A stretch of DNA of 64,000 nucleotides from Methanoculleus methanifontis (lineage in GTDB: Archaea; Halobacteriota; Methanomicrobia; Methanomicrobiales; Methanoculleaceae): positions 1 through 64,000 of the forward strand of contig NZ_VCYI01000001.1 in NCBI RefSeq assembly GCF_030464365.1, in the 5' to 3' direction. The notes beneath the pieces were generated by a model that saw nothing but the letters and a program-made list of their open reading frames with translations, was not told the DNA's origin and did no database searches. Every line of letters starts with the position of its first letter. Position 1 is the first letter of the stretch. Shown one piece after another: positions 15,870-23,690 of this stretch. The position numbers were made by a program, and so were the translations under genes.

Positions 15870-16713
15870 GAGGTGATCCTATAATTATAAGTCTTATCAG
15901 ATAAAATCGGAAATCATGGCATTCCGGGAAATTGACGATGATCTCTGGGAGATTGTTCAGAAATACCTCCCGCCAACGAAGCCGCACATTGGCCGACCGC
16001 GGTGTGACCCCCGCAGGCTGTTCAACGGTATCCTGTACGTTCTGACCACCGGATGCTCCTGGCTCGATGTCCCGGCGAAATACGGTACAAAATCGACGGT
16101 TCACCGATACCACCTCGAACTCTGCGAGAAAGGGGTGTATCAGGCGATCTTCCTCGACCTGCTCCGATCCGGGTATGAGATCAAGAAAATCGATCTCTCG
16201 CATTGTGCGACCGATACCATGGATATCCAGGCTAAAAAAGGGGATCAACCGGCTATGATGGCTATAAAAAGGTAAACGGGAATAAACTGAGTGCTCTGGT
16301 CGATCGGAACGGTCTTCCCCTTGCCTGCACGGTTGCACCGGCAAATGTCCATGATTCACGGCTCTACGAGCCAACCCTCGAAGCGTTTGAGATTCCGGAG
16401 GCGCCGGTTCGTCCTGTAATCATCTCTGCAGATGCGGCCTACGATGCCCAGGAGATTCGCCAGTACAACCGAAATCGGGGAATCAAGAGCAACATTCCGG
16501 TCAACCGGAGATCCCGGGAACAGCCGAAACGAGGGAGGCCATTCTGGTTTGATCCAGAACTCTACAAGAAGCGCAGTGCGGTAGAGCGGTTCTTCAGTTG
16601 GATTGAGGCGTTTAAGAAGATTGTTCCACGGTACGAGCGGTATGAGCACTCATTCATGGGACTGATTCACCTGGCATGCAGCGTCATGTTCGGGGGAGTA
16701 TTGGGATGACCTC
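15870..16713 (+). mobile_element. IS5-family insertion sequence, complete copy
   Basis: An 844-base element bounded by imperfect inverted ends: GAGGTGATCC at the left, and GAGGTCATCC read inward from the right. It carries one transposase in two overlapping frames, as in IS427-type members of the IS5 family. No direct target repeat is visible at its borders, and both flanking genes are cut at the junctions. A second copy starts at the left edge of the window. Confidence 0.85.
15916..16709 (+). CDS. IS5-family DDE transposase, two frames joined by -1 frameshift
   Basis: Frame A (15916-16275) covers the N-terminal DUF4096-like domain (WEIVQKYLPP, GCSWLDVP) and the first catalytic Asp region (CATDTMD). 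Frame B, one base back, resumes GYDGYKKVNG and runs to the stop at 16709 with SADAAYDAQE and the RSAVERFFSWIEAFK signature holding the catalytic Glu. The overlap contains A6G4 (AAAAAAGGGG near 16233), a plausible slippery site for programmed -1 frameshifting known in IS5 relatives. A simple inactivating indel is the alternative. Confidence 0.8.
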
Positions 16714-17196
16714 AGATGTTAGGTAATGTAACGCTGTTCCACTGGACGATACTTCCAAATTCCCAGGATGATTATACCCGTTGATCCCCTGATAGTGGTG
16801 TTCATTGATTCTAATTCCTGAATCTGCCTGTAATGAAGTTGATTGTGGCGAGGCCTCCAGGCTGTCGCCAACTCTAACGGAACGGTATTTATGTAACCGA
16901 GTAAGCCCTTCGGAGAGTTCCTTGCTCCTACTTTCATTCATGCCGTCAAGATAGGTCACTTTCGGCATTTTTTCAATCATTTGAGAGATTTCTTTGTCAC
17001 TTAATCGATTTCCTGCATCATCAAAGAGATGAGGGCTTCGCTCTAATACTACATCTCTGTCTACCGGATCGCCTCCGGACGGACAGGTGTCTTCCTGGTT
17101 GCTCTCGGTTGCACTCATCACCGGCACGAAGAGCGTGCCAGCGATTAACAGCGCCGCAAACAGGGCGCCGATTCCGGAAAGGAATTTTGGTTTCAT
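16684..17196 (-). pseudogene. Secreted protein, C-terminus lost at the IS junction
   Basis: The frame starts MKPKFLSGIG behind an ACGGAGGTTTG ribosome site, with a signal peptide (~8-28, cleavage near MSATES) and a mature region with an asparagine/serine-rich tail (INEHHYQGINGYNHPG). Host sequence ends at 16713; the last ~10 codons come from the IS and stop at 16684. The true C-terminus is missing. It is the first gene after the ABC-2 permease on the minus strand and has its own promoter-palindrome-leader. Confidence 0.65.
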
Positions 17197-17402
17197 GATT
17201 TCAAACCTCCGTTCATGTGTGTCCCGTGAGGCCACAGAGCCGCAATGAATATCCCTGGTGGCGACCAACAGCCCTATTGCCCTCCGGGCACGCTGTGGGA
17301 ACCGGGACACGACGCCAATCGAGGGCACCGGCCTCCGCGGGATACCGCAGGCGGTATCATCGATTGAGGCTTTGTTGTTTCTCTTAATACCTTTTCTGTG
17401 CC
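17197..17402 (-). promoter_or_regulatory. Promoter-palindrome-leader module, copy A
   Basis: Read on the minus strand: GGCACAGAAAAG (17402-17391), a TATA-like GTATTAAGAG (17390-17381), then the perfect 8-base inverted repeat GATACCGC-CT-GCGGTATC at 17358-17341, placed where transcription should start. A ~140-base leader follows with CGTGCCCGGAGGGCAATAGG and TGTGGCCTC blocks before the ribosome site. The order and most bases recur at 20656-20863 and 22943-23056. The palindrome is probably an operator; the leader may fold as RNA. Confidence 0.65.
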
Positions 17403-17536
17403 AATCATCGACACGTCCGGGCACTCGAAGGCTCCGAACAGGGAATATGACCCGTTCTGCAGATACTCCGTCACTCGCCCCGGATGCCGGCGACAGGCGG
17501 AGCGGGCGCATTCCGGGCGGGTTGACCGCCCGGCCG

Positions 17537-18601
17537 TCACCGGATGTCCATCTGCATGAAACGGGTGTATGCGGCGACGAAGAAGACCGCCGGGAAGACG
17601 ATCAACCCCGTGATACCTGCCCAGACACTGCCAAGGGGTTCCAGGAATGATTCCTCTCCCGGCGCAGAGATGAAATCGGTCAGGTCCTGGTAACTCTTCT
17701 GCGGCGAGAGGAGCGTGACAACGTTGGTGATGAGTCTCTTCTTCGCGGTATACGCCGCCAGATCCTCCTGGTAGTCTCTCAGCGCTTCACTCCATACAGA
17801 AGCCTGCTGCCCGGAATCGTCACGTTGGACGAACGATTCACCAGCAGAGGTGGAGACATACATCTCCACGGGGATAACTTCGGGTTGCTCGGGACGTTGC
17901 GGCGGCGGGCCTGCGACGAGCCCTCCAACCATCGCCCCGAGCACCGGGAGGAGCGACGAAACAACGAAAAAGATCACCAGAGTGAAGACCAACGCGTTCC
18001 CGCTCTCCTGTGTGACCGTCGAGAACGCGAGAGCAACGGTAAACCAGGCGACCAGGAAGAGAAGTGAGACTACCCCGAAGAGCAGAATGCTAACAGCCTC
18101 GGCTGCCGTTGGGACGATCGAGAGGATGAGGAGAAGGCCGGTGATGGCGGCAAGGGCAAGCCCCACGACGACTCCCAGGGTGGCGGCGCCCCCGAGCGCC
18201 TTGCCGACGATGACTTCGTCGCGGTAGACCGGGTGCGCAAGGAGGGTTTTGAGCGACCGGGACTCCTTCTCGCGGGTGACCAGATCAAACCCGGCCGCGA
18301 TCGCGAGCAGTGCTCCGAGCGTCACTGTGGTGCCGGCCATGGAATCGAAGATGAGCAGAACCGAGGGCCGCTCAGGCATCTCAAGCCACCAGGCCCCAAG
18401 GTTCTGCAGATCCCGGTACTCGTCAACCGCCTGCAGCGCGTCGTTGTACGAGGTCAGCGCATAGTCGTAGCGCTCGAGCCCCTGACCTGTGCCGACCATG
18501 GCAATGATAAGATACAGGACAAAGATCAGGAGAAACCGCCGGCTCGTAAAGAGGTCGGTGAACTCTTTTTGGGCCACGGTTAAGACTCGTTCTGCTGTCA
18601 T
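17537..18601 (-). CDS. ABC-2 type permease, NosY-like
   Basis: A 354-residue membrane protein. A cytosolic start (TVAQKEFTDLFTSRRF) typical of NosY/ABC-2 permeases leads into helix 1. A large extracytoplasmic loop (~45-105) follows, then helices including TLGALLAIAAGFDLVTREKESRSLKTLLAHP, GVVVGLALAAITGLLL, the SILLFGVVSLLF helix and a final helix before MQMDIR. A second large external loop (~230-310) may bind substrate. No ATPase gene lies next to it. It follows the M28 peptidase gene by 26 bases and is probably cotranscribed. Confidence 0.85.
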   Translation of the reverse strand: MTAERVLTVAQKEFTDLFTSRRFLLIFVLYLIIAMVGTGQGLERYDYALTSYNDALQAVDEYRDLQNLGAWWLEMPERPSVLLIFDSMAGTTVTLGALLAIAAGFDLVTREKESRSLKTLLAHPVYRDEVIVGKALGGAATLGVVVGLALAAITGLLLILSIVPTAAEAVSILLFGVVSLLFLVAWFTVALAFSTVTQESGNALVFTLVIFFVVSSLLPVLGAMVGGLVAGPPPQRPEQPEVIPVEMYVSTSAGESFVQRDDSGQQASVWSEALRDYQEDLAAYTAKKRLITNVVTLLSPQKSYQDLTDFISAPGEESFLEPLGSVWAGITGLIVFPAVFFVAAYTRFMQMDIR

Positions 18602-18627
18602 AGATTATCTCTGTCTTATATGGTTGA

Positions 18628-20181
18628 TCATCGCCTCCGTGAGCCGACGCTCCGCGAGAAGAGGTACCCGACGACGAGGAGCGAGGCGGCGACGGCGCAC
18701 GCAACCGGGGCCAGGGGGAGCGCGTCCTCGCGGATCGCCACTTCCTGCACAAAACTGTCCTTGATGTAGTAAGCCTGGGGACCGTCATGCATGCGTTCGA
18801 CGATATACGTGGTCTCGTCGTACCCGACCACGGTCCCGGCGGCGGCCGCAACCACCTCATATCGGTGGCTGCCCGGGGCGTGGACGACGACATGCCCCTC
18901 CTCAAGCCCGGCAATCCGGATGCCGTCCACGTAGCCGTCGATGCGGGTCCCGGTCTCTTCCGCTCCCGGACGGTCGTAGGAGAGAGCAACAAACGGCGTG
19001 CCGTAGTGCTGCATGCCATACTTCTTGAGATCTTCTTCAGTCCGCTTCCAGGGGATGCTGATGCCCCCGGGCTGATGGCCGGACCCCGGAGCGTCGCGGT
19101 CGGTATCCGGGACATCGGCCTTCAGGTCCAGAGCGCCCCGGTTCCCGTCAGCATCGTAGGCGACGACCCGGACAGTATGGGGGCCTGCGGGGAGAGTGAC
19201 CTGCCCTGATGCCAGGACACCGAAGTCCGTCCCGTCGATGATGAGTTGTGTGATCGAAGGTTCGGAAATGGTGTACCGGATCGTCCCGTCCTCCTCGACC
19301 GACCCCTCCACCATCGGGGGGGTCGCATCGCCCGCGGAGGCAAGGGTCCGGACCATGCCGGTCACCGCTTCAGTGCAGGACGTCGCCAGCGAGAGGTTCA
19401 GGGCCTCAGGCGTGTCGTCCGGGGTATGCCGCAAAGTGTAGCCGCTGTTGTCGCTTATCAGGACGGCGGGGACATGGCGCTCCCAGAAACGCCAGTGGTC
19501 GCCTCCAAGACCCGATCCGATCTGAGGGTTGATCGTCGGGGATTCGGGGACGGTGTCAAGTATCCAGCGGTATTGGGGGAGGGTCTCGACGTAGAGTTCG
19601 TCGCCGCGTGCCACGCAGTCGAGGTTGACGGCCGCGACGATTTCCCCGGCAAGGTCTGCGTGGCGTTCCAGCCAGTCGGCACTCCCCCAAAGTCCGATCT
19701 CCTCGCCGGAGAAGGCGATGAAGTAGACCGACCGGTTCAGGGGCTCCGTCTGGAGCGCCCGTGCAACCTCTAACATCACGGCTACCCCGGCGGCGTTATC
19801 GTCTGCTCCGGGACAGTTGGGGTCGGGGACGTCGTAGTGCGCGCATACGACGACAGCCCCCTGCCCAAAACCCTCCTTGATACCGACGACGTTCCGGGTC
19901 GCGGTCGGTCCCATATCTGTCTCGACGGCAAAGACTTCCTGCTGCATGTCATACCCGCACTCCTCCAGTCTCCCGGCGATGTAGTCGGCAGCCGATCCGT
20001 CGTCGAGCCCGGGGACCCGCCGGTAGTCGGTGAGCACTCCAATGGCCCCGGCTAATGAATCCACGTCAGCGGCACAGGCCGGGACGGGTATCGCCGCGAC
20101 GACGAGGACCAGAGCTGCGATGATCGGGGCTCCGACGACGGATAGACCAAAAAATTGGGGAGAGGAAGGATCTGCTGACAT
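18628..20181 (-). CDS. Membrane-anchored M28-family aminopeptidase
   Basis: A 517-residue extracytoplasmic zinc peptidase. An N-terminal membrane segment (~12-38) is followed by the M28 domain: VCAHYDVPD, PGADDNAAG, FSGEEIGLWG, NLDCVARGD and a late TLRHTPDD supply the two-zinc ligands. Two beta-rich regions follow (SEPSITQLIIDG, and a PEGA-like DGIRIAGLEEGHVVV with GSHRYEV). A C-terminal helix (ALPLAPVACAVAASLLVVGYLF) with a basic end anchors it. It lies between a small secreted protein and an ABC-2 permease, suggesting peptide processing coupled to transport; that link is inference. Confidence 0.85.
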   Translation of the reverse strand: MSADPSSPQFFGLSVVGAPIIAALVLVVAAIPVPACAADVDSLAGAIGVLTDYRRVPGLDDGSAADYIAGRLEECGYDMQQEVFAVETDMGPTATRNVVGIKEGFGQGAVVVCAHYDVPDPNCPGADDNAAGVAVMLEVARALQTEPLNRSVYFIAFSGEEIGLWGSADWLERHADLAGEIVAAVNLDCVARGDELYVETLPQYRWILDTVPESPTINPQIGSGLGGDHWRFWERHVPAVLISDNSGYTLRHTPDDTPEALNLSLATSCTEAVTGMVRTLASAGDATPPMVEGSVEEDGTIRYTISEPSITQLIIDGTDFGVLASGQVTLPAGPHTVRVVAYDADGNRGALDLKADVPDTDRDAPGSGHQPGGISIPWKRTEEDLKKYGMQHYGTPFVALSYDRPGAEETGTRIDGYVDGIRIAGLEEGHVVVHAPGSHRYEVVAAAAGTVVGYDETTYIVERMHDGPQAYYIKDSFVQEVAIREDALPLAPVACAVAASLLVVGYLFSRSVGSRRR

Positions 20182-20193
20182 GGGAGATAGCCC

Positions 20194-20655
20194 TCACGAC
20201 AGGATGAGGTCTCCGCGTGATGTGGCACTCTCAGAGCCTCTAATGCACGTGATATCCCAATGGTACGCACCGGGACTGTCGGGTGTGAAGAGCACCGACA
20301 ACGTCCCTTCCCAGCTGTTGTCCATGACCAGGATGTCATTTATGATCTTTGTATCCTCCGTGCCGTCCGACCCTTTCAGCCTGAACTCAGCCGTTCCTCC
20401 AATTACATCGTTGGTGTCGAAATATTTGCAGTTCGCTACGATCTGGTAGGTTACCCCCGGAACATAGGGACCGATGTAGCTGCCTGCCGACGCGGTGCAA
20501 TCGACACCCTTGGTCTCATCGATCAGGAGTGAGCCCCCGGGAACCCCCACGGCACAAATTCCGTTCTCCGCGCTGACTGGCACCACTGCCATGCAGACCA
20601 AGAGCAGGCCGACGACGGCAGCAGCGCACGCTCCAAAGATTTTGTTCTGTTTCAT
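20194..20655 (-). CDS. Small secreted protein, beta-rich
   Basis: A 153-residue protein starting MKQNKIFGAC with a signal peptide (~10-30, cleavage after VSAEN). The mature part alternates short hydrophobic strands (GVTYQIVANCKYF, GTAEFRLKG, TLSVLFTPDSPGAYHWDI) and has three or four cysteines, like an Ig-like adhesion or binding domain. It starts behind AAAGGTGAG and is probably the first gene of the unit with the M28 peptidase, 12 bases upstream of it. A frameshifted relative lies at 14483-14610. No function known. Confidence 0.65.
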   Translation of the reverse strand: MKQNKIFGACAAAVVGLLLVCMAVVPVSAENGICAVGVPGGSLLIDETKGVDCTASAGSYIGPYVPGVTYQIVANCKYFDTNDVIGGTAEFRLKGSDGTEDTKIINDILVMDNSWEGTLSVLFTPDSPGAYHWDITCIRGSESATSRGDLILS

Positions 20656-20863
20656 GTTCTTCTCACCTTTTTTTCATGTGCACCCGGGAGGCCACGGAAC
20701 CGCAATGGCTATCCCCAATGTAAGCCAACAACCCCATTGCCCTCCGGGCACGCTGTGGGAGCCGGGACACGATGTCGATCAAGGTCCCCGGCCCCCGTAG
20801 GATACTGCAGGCGGTATCGCCGATCGAGACTTCAGCGTTGCTCCCCTTAACGTTTCTGTGCTC
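20656..20863 (-). promoter_or_regulatory. Promoter-palindrome-leader module, copy B
   Basis: On the minus strand: GAGCACAGAAACG (20863-20851), a weak TATA GTTAAGGGG, then the 18-base inverted repeat GATACCGCCTGCAGTATC at 20818-20801, followed by a ~145-base leader with ATCGTGTCCCGGCTCCC, CGTGCCCGGAGGGCAATGGG and CCGTGGCCTCCCGGG. It aligns with copy A over nearly the whole length although the downstream genes differ, so the module itself is conserved or was copied. Confidence 0.65.
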
Positions 20864-21416
20864 ACCATCGAATTGTCATCGCGGCCTTGACCCGCTGATT
20901 CCTCCCAGTTTACAATGTTCGCCCCGATTCATGACCGGTATGGGGTGTTTTCGGTAGAAATCGATCCGAATCTCTTTCTCGTGAGCGTGGTGCATATGTA
21001 GAACTGAAATCCGCATACGTTCCGCTGATGCGTAAAATCTGTAATATTGTGGGTCTTCTGGCCGTATCCCGGTGCGCGTGCGCGTCGTCGTGGTTCGGGT
21101 CATGGGGATGGAAGACGATCTAGGTGTAGTATATCGACTCGGTGGCTCGGACCGATATCAGGGGTTGCGGCCTCCTTGATAGGCGCGCACAATCCCCTTG
21201 TCGCAGGTCGGGTTCTCCAGGGGCGCCTATGAACCTGCCTGGTTCTGCCATTCCGGGGAGATTCTCCGTTATTGATCCTGAACCTCATTCCGGCCTCCAG
21301 GATTGCGCCAGGGGATAACTTCCACTGGAAAGTCTCCATGCCGTCCGTATTGCAGGTATCAGAGGCTTATTCGATGAAAATGGTGATGCGGACTTCCCGC
21401 TGACTATTCGACGCTC
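20864..21416. other. Intergenic region between divergent secreted-protein genes
   Basis: About 550 bases hold no recognisable gene. Open frames on the minus strand (for example 20876-21103) have low-complexity starts and no ribosome site. The DNA separates copy B of the leader module from the plus-strand promoter at 21417. Confidence 0.4.
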
Positions 21417-21434
21417 GACACAGAAAATTTAAGG
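21417..21434 (+). promoter_or_regulatory. CACAGAAA-TATA promoter
   Basis: GACACAGAAAATTTAAGG combines the CACAGAAA box seen in copies A, B and C with a TATA-like AATTTAAGG, 33 bases before the secreted-protein ATG at 21467. The 18-base palindrome and long leader are absent here; only a GGTATC half-site touches the ATG. So the upstream box is shared more widely than the leader. Confidence 0.55.
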
Positions 21435-21466
21435 TCAGGGATCTGGACATAGAGCATAGTGGTATC

Positions 21467-21961
21467 ATGAATGTAACGAAGTGCAGTGCACAGGTTGTTG
21501 GAAAAATCCTTGTTGCTGCGCTGCTTACCTCCCTCTTCCTCGTCTCCGGCGCTGCAGCCCTGCCCTGCAAGACCGCCGGCGGGATTGCGGTAGCGCCCGC
21601 CGACGATGTGAGCGACAGGGTGGAGCTCATCCGGTCGGTCGGCGGCACGATACACCCGGGCGAGTACCAGACCATCTGGAAGTCGGTGCCGTCGGGCGTG
21701 AGAACCATTGTGGTCAACCTTGACTGGAGCGGCCACCAGCATTCCGGAACCGATTCTCTTGCCCTGACCATAACCCCGCCGGGCAGCAGCGTGCTCGGCC
21801 CGTACCGTGACGGTGTCGACGGAAGGATGGACGAAAAGATCTCTCTCGCCCTCTCGGGATCCGATTACCTGCCGTCCGGCACGTGGAAGTTCCTGATCTT
21901 CGGGGAAGACGTTCCGGAGGAGGGAACGGATTATACGCTGAATGTTATCTATTACTACTGA
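21467..21961 (+). CDS. Secreted protein, pre-peptidase-like beta domain
   Basis: A 164-residue protein with a signal peptide (~12-32, cleavage after AAALP). The mature part contains IHPGEYQTIWKSVPSG, TIVVNLDWSGHQ and LALTITPPGSSVLGPY, ending with GTWKFLIFGEDVPEEGTDYTLNVIYYY. That pattern resembles bacterial/archaeal C-terminal pre-peptidase (PPC-like) beta sandwiches. It ends close to the membrane-anchored regulator gene downstream, which may be cotranscribed. Confidence 0.65.
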   Translation: MNVTKCSAQVVGKILVAALLTSLFLVSGAAALPCKTAGGIAVAPADDVSDRVELIRSVGGTIHPGEYQTIWKSVPSGVRTIVVNLDWSGHQHSGTDSLALTITPPGSSVLGPYRDGVDGRMDEKISLALSGSDYLPSGTWKFLIFGEDVPEEGTDYTLNVIYYY

Positions 21962-21992
21962 TGGATGTAGAGGCACTGTAGGGGGCCGGACC

Positions 21993-22700
21993 GTGCACAG
22001 AGCGGCTGACCTGTTCATTGTCCTGTCCCTGGCCCTGCTCCTCCTCTGGAGTCCTGCGACGGCAAAGATCATCGTCGAGCCAGGTCCCGCTGAACTCCCC
22101 ACTGATGGGATAAACGTCGACGACGAGTTCTTCATGCCGCTCTGGTCCTACCCGCCGATGGAGTTGCTCACCATCTTCCTCCTCCTCCACTGCCCGCTCC
22201 TCGCGATGCCCTTTGAACTCGTCTATTCTACCGGCGTCACGGCGTACCTCGGCTACCGGACCTCACGCTGCCCCCCGGACAACAAGAAACGGTCCCGGAT
22301 CTATGCCTGCATCCGGGATCACCCGGGGATCGCGCCCGCGGAGATCGCCCGTATCACCGGGATCAACAGGGGAACCACCCGTTACCACCTCTCCCGTCTC
22401 CGGGAGGCCGGTCTGGTCAGTGCCCTGTATCGAGACGGCAGGGTGGGCTGTTTTCGGAACGGCGACTATGATACGGCCGAGAAGGTCGTATGCCTGCACC
22501 TCCGAAATGGTACGCGTCGGCAGATCTTTGCTCTTCTCCTTGAAAAACCCGGCATCACGCAGTCAGAGATAGCCGAGATCGTCGGCATCTCGCGCTCCAC
22601 AGCCGCCTGGCACCTGCGGCGGCTCGCCGCAGACGGACTCGTTGAAGCGAATCGCGATGGTCGGGTGGTGTGTTATGCCCTCACTGATATGGTGGCCTGA
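21993..22700 (+). CDS. Membrane-anchored regulator with two winged-helix domains
   Basis: Starting at GTG 21993 behind AGGGGG, the protein is 235 residues; an ATG at 21942 inside the previous gene lacks a ribosome site. Helix 1 (~6-22) and helix 2 (~50-75) flank a short external loop. Two tandem winged-helix domains follow: IAPAEIARITGINRGTTRYHL and ITQSEIAEIVGISRSTAAWHL, each with a wing carrying DGRV. This layout is known in Methanomicrobia as membrane-bound one-component regulators. It is the only regulator in the secreted-protein island and is a candidate for binding the repeated palindrome. Confidence 0.75.
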   Translation: MHRAADLFIVLSLALLLLWSPATAKIIVEPGPAELPTDGINVDDEFFMPLWSYPPMELLTIFLLLHCPLLAMPFELVYSTGVTAYLGYRTSRCPPDNKKRSRIYACIRDHPGIAPAEIARITGINRGTTRYHLSRLREAGLVSALYRDGRVGCFRNGDYDTAEKVVCLHLRNGTRRQIFALLLEKPGITQSEIAEIVGISRSTAAWHLRRLAADGLVEANRDGRVVCYALTDMVA

Positions 22701-22739
22701 TCGCTCTCATCTGGCAGCCAATCGTTGCCAATGCTTGCG

Positions 22740-22942
22740 TTTCCGGCGGTCTTCTTCGGAGCAACATACGCCCGTTTCATGCGGATGGATCTGTGATGAC
22801 GGCAGGGTCGGACAAATGTCAAATGCGCGGTTCTGCCTGCCCCCGTCTCCAAGGAGGCGCCGGCACATCAGGATCCGATACTGGTAAACATTCTCTCTCC
22901 TCCCGATCTGAAGCCCTTGGATGCCCCGACGTATCGATGATT
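22740..22942 (+). pseudogene. Remnant of an ABC-2 permease 3' end and its downstream spacer
   Basis: The plus strand reads FPAVFFGATYARFMRMDL then stop at 22740-22796, matching the last residues of the permease at 17537 (FPAVFFVAAYTRFMQMDIR). The following spacer also matches the spacer between that permease and copy A, including GTATCGATGATTGACACAGAAA. It is therefore a leftover of a duplicated locus whose permease body is gone. Confidence 0.7.
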
Positions 22943-23056
22943 GACACAGAAACGGTATAAAGATGGGCAACGGACTCTCCATCGGTGATACCCCCTGCGG
23001 TATCCCGCGGGGGCCGGGGACCTCGATTGGCGTCGTGTTTCGGCTCCCGCGGCGTG
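22943..23056 (+). promoter_or_regulatory. Promoter-palindrome-leader module, truncated copy C
   Basis: GACACAGAAACGGTATAAAG at 22943-22962 holds the CACAGAAA box and the best TATA of the family. The palindrome GATACC-CCCTGC-GGTATC lies at 22987-23004, 25 bases downstream. The leader matches copies A and B up to about 23056 and then stops, next to the end of the RelE-like gene. It no longer drives an intact gene. Confidence 0.65.
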
Positions 23057-23071
23057 GTAATCAAAGCTCGC

Positions 23072-23344
23072 TCAGAACCTCCGATACACCCTGCTCCGAT
23101 GCCCGACTGCGATGACATGGATCACCAGGAGATCATCTATGATCGAGAGAATCGCCCGGTAGTCCCCGATCCGGAGCGAGTGGAACGGGGGGTTGCTCGC
23201 TCCCTTCAATCGTTTGAGATACTTTTTCGGGTTGGTCTCGCCGGCGAGCGATGCAATTTCTTCGCCTATCTTGACTGCTACGGGGCGTGGAATGTTCCTG
23301 AGATCATGACGGGCCGCTGCTGTGATGACCACACGGTAGGTCAT
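23072..23344 (-). CDS. RelE/ParE-family toxin
   Basis: A 90-residue basic protein with the RelE-superfamily layout: TYRVVITAAARHDLRNIP, then a helix, then KYLKRLKG, and HSLRIGDYRAILSIIDDLLVIHVIAVGHRSRVY with the conserved R-x-G-x-Y-R strand and the terminal HR. RelE-type toxins cleave mRNA at the ribosome. Its ATG overlaps the antitoxin stop. Confidence 0.85.
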   Translation of the reverse strand: MTYRVVITAAARHDLRNIPRPVAVKIGEEIASLAGETNPKKYLKRLKGASNPPFHSLRIGDYRAILSIIDDLLVIHVIAVGHRSRVYRRF

Positions 23345-23574
23345 TCCTCCTTCAGCTCCGCCATGACCTCCTCTAAGGTGTAGACTCTTCCGGCCCTGAG
23401 ATCCTCAAGCGATTCCTCGATTCTCTGGATCGTCTCTTCGCTGAGCGGCTCTTCGTCGATTACCATCTCGGCCAGGCGCTCGATCACCTCGTTGTATGAC
23501 TCCCGGGGATGGACTTTCAGGGCGTTGAGCCGGTCCCTGAGTTCTACGTCGATCTTGATGGTGGTGCTCGTCAT
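23341..23574 (-). CDS. Antitoxin partner of the RelE-like toxin
   Basis: A 77-residue acidic protein. The start (TTIKIDVELRDRLNALKVHPRESYNEVIERL) looks like a ribbon-helix-helix DNA-binding unit, and the tail (LEDLRAGRVYTLEEVMAELKEE) is the toxin-binding segment common to RelE antitoxins. It precedes the toxin and overlaps it by four bases, the usual order for a self-repressed pair. Confidence 0.8.
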   Translation of the reverse strand: MTSTTIKIDVELRDRLNALKVHPRESYNEVIERLAEMVIDEEPLSEETIQRIEESLEDLRAGRVYTLEEVMAELKEE

Positions 23575-23690
23575 ACTGAGGTATACTCAGGTTTACCTGA
23601 TGAAGGTTTGCATGGATGTGTCGGGTGTGTTGTGTGGTTTCCTGCGGAGGTGTTCAGGGTATCGGAGATCGTTGCCAGGGGATGGCCCCT

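Noticed and set aside
15565-16374. Long minus-strand open frame across the IS
   Set aside because: It is antisense to the transposase and out of frame with the lipoprotein; composition is atypical.
20876-21103. 75-residue minus-strand frame starting with Thr/Arg repeats
   Set aside because: No ribosome site, low-complexity start and no recognisable motif.
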